The notes under the pieces were generated by a model. The model did no database searches. It saw nothing but the letters and a program-made list of their open reading frames with translations, and was not told the origin of the DNA. A program made the translations under genes and the position numbers. A stretch of DNA of 6,548 nt from a bacterium TMED6 (GTDB taxonomy: Bacteria > Fidelibacterota > Marinisomatia > SCGC-AAA003-L08 > D37C17): the NCBI GenBank assembly GCA_002167465.1, contig NHBL01000025.1, positions 2,246 through 8,793 on the forward strand. Direction: 5' to 3'. This document shows, in pieces, positions 5,067 to 6,548 of this stretch (positions within the stretch are counted from its first letter, which is position 1; every line of letters starts with the position of its first letter).

Positions 5067-6395
5067 TGCCCCCATAGGATCCCATGGCGCTAGGGCAACA
5101 GGTTCTTTTTCAAATAAATCTAAAATTCGTTTAGGTAGATATTTTTTATCTACTACAATTTCATAATTATATTCATCAAACCATTTATCTGTCATTAGAT
5201 AGTAACCTTTATCTCCACCTTTTACACCCCAACTATTTTCAACACGCCACCTTCGAGGTTTATCTTTAATCATATCAACACCTGTAAATAGCATTGCATG
5301 AGTCATCATACTATCACCATACTCTAGACGAGTTGCTTTACTCATCGGAAAAGTAGTTCCAAATAAGGCATCATAATTGTATAAATCCGTATCCATTAAA
5401 CCTAATTCTCTATGAAACATTTTACCAACATCACACCCAAACCATACAGATTCATTATTTTTAATTGATTTAATGGCCGCATCTTTTATGTCATCTATTT
5501 CAACATTTGCATACTTTATAATTTGACCTCCAACAACGTTGCCTAAGAAACTTACAGTATAAAGTTCATTCATTTTTTTATTAGACATTGGTGCATGTAT
5601 CAAACAAATTTTATCTTTTAATTCTACATTACAATGTTTTTTATAGAAATCAACTGGCGATAAATCAGTAATTCTAATGAATTTATTTTTCTTATCTCTA
5701 GTTTGCCAATCAAATTTTGTTGGAGGATCCCCTAAGCAAATACATAACATAGAGTAAATTTCAGACATCATTTTTTCTTTCTCATTTCTTAAATCTGAAA
5801 TATTTTTACCTTTATTATTCATTACCCTAAGAACAGAAGCGAATTCACGCAATTTTCTTGTTAGAAACTGATTCATAGCTCGCGATTGACTACTTTGAAC
5901 ACTTTCAGCCATTACTGATTGAGGTACCACTCCATATTTTTCAATAAGATTAACAAACATATCCCATTGACCACCATCTTGAACTGGACTATTCAATAAA
6001 TGCATCATTATTCTACTATCATAAGATTCATCTAAGGTTTGAAGAATATTTTCAAGGAAGTAATTTGATTTTTCTAGTTTATCAAAAAACATAAAATAAT
6101 TTTGTGAAAATTCGAAATCAGCTAAATTATATTTTTCAGCAAGTGAAATTCTCATTAAATTAAGACCAGCAAAACCCCAACATCTTCCAGAAGCTTTTTG
6201 GTTAGTTACTTTTTTCATTTCAGTACTAATCACATCAGAATATGAATGATCAACTTTTCTAAATGCATCCCAATCCATAGCTATATTGTTAATTTGACTT
6301 CTGGTTAAAGCATTTCTAGTTATTTTATTAGTTGGATTACTATTAAAATCTTTGTTGAATTTTAAAATATTATTTATTGATATTGAATCTTTCAT
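5055..6395 (-). CDS. pepC: Bleomycin hydrolase / aminopeptidase C, papain-like C1B cysteine peptidase
   Basis: 446 residues, the normal length for the family (about 440-455). A strong AGGAG (6401-6405) lies 5 bases before the ATG at 6393-6395. Catalytic elements are all present: oxyanion Gln66 and nucleophile Cys72 in NQKASGRCWGFAGLNLMR (65-82), His366 in MMTHAMLFTGVD (363-374), and Asn387 in WRVENSWG (383-390). NSPVQDGGQWDMFVNLIEKY (135-154) is another family block. The C-terminus PWDPMGALAI is the characteristic arm that reaches into the active site of the hexameric barrel and limits the enzyme to aminopeptidase-type cleavage. There is no signal peptide, so it should be a cytosolic peptidase that trims peptides from the N-terminus. 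It is transcribed towards, and overlaps by 12 bases, the selenoprotein gene. A functional link with the cassette next door is not shown. Confidence 0.96.
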   Translation of the reverse strand: MKDSISINNILKFNKDFNSNPTNKITRNALTRSQINNIAMDWDAFRKVDHSYSDVISTEMKKVTNQKASGRCWGFAGLNLMRISLAEKYNLADFEFSQNYFMFFDKLEKSNYFLENILQTLDESYDSRIMMHLLNSPVQDGGQWDMFVNLIEKYGVVPQSVMAESVQSSQSRAMNQFLTRKLREFASVLRVMNNKGKNISDLRNEKEKMMSEIYSMLCICLGDPPTKFDWQTRDKKNKFIRITDLSPVDFYKKHCNVELKDKICLIHAPMSNKKMNELYTVSFLGNVVGGQIIKYANVEIDDIKDAAIKSIKNNESVWFGCDVGKMFHRELGLMDTDLYNYDALFGTTFPMSKATRLEYGDSMMTHAMLFTGVDMIKDKPRRWRVENSWGVKGGDKGYYLMTDKWFDEYNYEIVVDKKYLPKRILDLFEKEPVALAPWDPMGALAI

Positions 6396-6400
6396 TATTA

Positions 6401-6405
6401 CTCCT
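6401..6405 (-). promoter_or_regulatory. Strong Shine-Dalgarno of pepC
   Basis: AGGAG on the minus strand, 5 bases from the pepC ATG. It fixes the start and shows that this organism uses Shine-Dalgarno initiation for at least some genes, unlike many Bacteroidota. Confidence 0.8.
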
Positions 6406-6410
6406 GTATA

Positions 6411-6444
6411 TAATAAAGCCTCAATAAAAATTGAGGCTTTATTA
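6411..6444 (-). terminator. Hairpin terminator of the sorting-tail gene, directly upstream of pepC
   Basis: A 15-bp perfect stem pairs 6411-6425 with 6430-6444, with a four-A loop on the plus strand (6426-6429). The GCCTC/GAGGC core is followed on the minus strand by TTTATTATAT, a fair U-rich tail. It starts 8 bases after the stop of the upstream gene, as a terminator should. It ends only 5 bases before the pepC Shine-Dalgarno, so it could also act as a leader hairpin or attenuator for pepC. Confidence 0.75.
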
Positions 6445-6452
6445 AAATTAAA

Positions 6453-6548
6453 TTACTTAAGTAGCATTATTTTTTGTGTTGCTACTTGTCCGTTACTTTC
6501 AGCTTTGATCATGTATACACCACTTGAAAGATGCTGCGCATCCCAAGT
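6453..6548 (-). CDS. C-terminal end of a secreted protein with type IX secretion sorting tail, 5' part outside window
   Basis: The last 31 residues are visible, ending in TAA at 6453-6455: TWDAQHLSSGVYMIKAE, then SNGQVATQKIMLLK. The W-x(n)-L-x-SGVY-x-(I/V)-(K/R) core followed by Q/T-x-K-(I/V)-x-(L/V)-x-K at the extreme C-terminus is the signature of type A sorting domains recognised by the type IX secretion system. The related FlgD-Ig-like tails look similar and cannot be fully excluded from so short a piece. Nothing can be said about the rest of the protein. The 85 bases or so between this stop and pepC hold the hairpin described above and no promoter I can support. Confidence 0.75.
   Translation of the reverse strand, partial: TWDAQHLSSGVYMIKAESNGQVATQKIMLLK

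Noticed and set aside
5072..5087. Near-palindrome CCATAGGATCCCATGG in the 3' part of pepC
   Set aside because: It lies in codons for the conserved PWDPMG C-terminal arm and is explained by the protein sequence.
1..6548. tRNA, rRNA, insertion sequences or CRISPR arrays
   Set aside because: Reading both strands showed no cloverleaf-like GC-rich segment, no transposase frame, no terminal inverted repeats with target duplication and no regularly spaced repeats.

Overview
The window is strongly AT-rich and comes from a bacterium. The best taxonomic clue is the gene fragment at the right edge. Its C-terminus (SSGVYMIKAES, ending in a short basic/hydrophobic tail) looks like a type IX secretion sorting tail, which points to the FCB group (Bacteroidota or a relative such as marine Marinimicrobia). 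An in-frame UGA that is best read as selenocysteine shows that the organism should also carry the Sec machinery, which is not in this window. The phylum assignment is inference.

Layout, left to right. (1) An HflK-type SPFH membrane protein gene on the minus strand runs off the left edge. (2) A divergent plus-strand gene encodes a single-pass membrane protein with an acidic linker and a DUF2914-like C-terminal domain. (3) A strong bidirectional hairpin terminator separates it from a convergent three-gene minus-strand cassette, transcribed 4790 to 1878. The cassette encodes an ECF-type sigma factor, a small anti-sigma-like protein, and a CHAT (caspase-like) protease with one transmembrane helix and a roughly 200-residue C-terminal domain predicted to lie outside the cytoplasm. 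(4) Divergent from the sigma gene, with only 48 bases between them, is a small plus-strand gene of 75 codons. It carries a UGA in the CxxU position of a SelT/SelW/SelH (Rdx-fold) protein, followed by a stem-loop that fits a bacterial SECIS. Standard gene calling misses this gene. (5) A minus-strand bleomycin hydrolase/aminopeptidase C gene overlaps the selenoprotein gene by 12 bases tail to tail. (6) A hairpin lies just before it. (7) The 3' end of a gene for a sorting-tail protein closes the window.

The most interesting parts are the sigma / anti-sigma-like / membrane-CHAT cassette and the hidden selenoprotein. The cassette has the parts for a protease-released sigma switch: a signal reaching the outer domain could activate the inner CHAT protease, which could cleave the anti-sigma-like partner and free the sigma factor. 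This resembles in logic the Craspase (type III-E CRISPR, TPR-CHAT/Csx30/CASP-sigma) arrangement, but no CRISPR component is visible here. The regulatory wiring is inference from gene content and order, not something the sequence proves.
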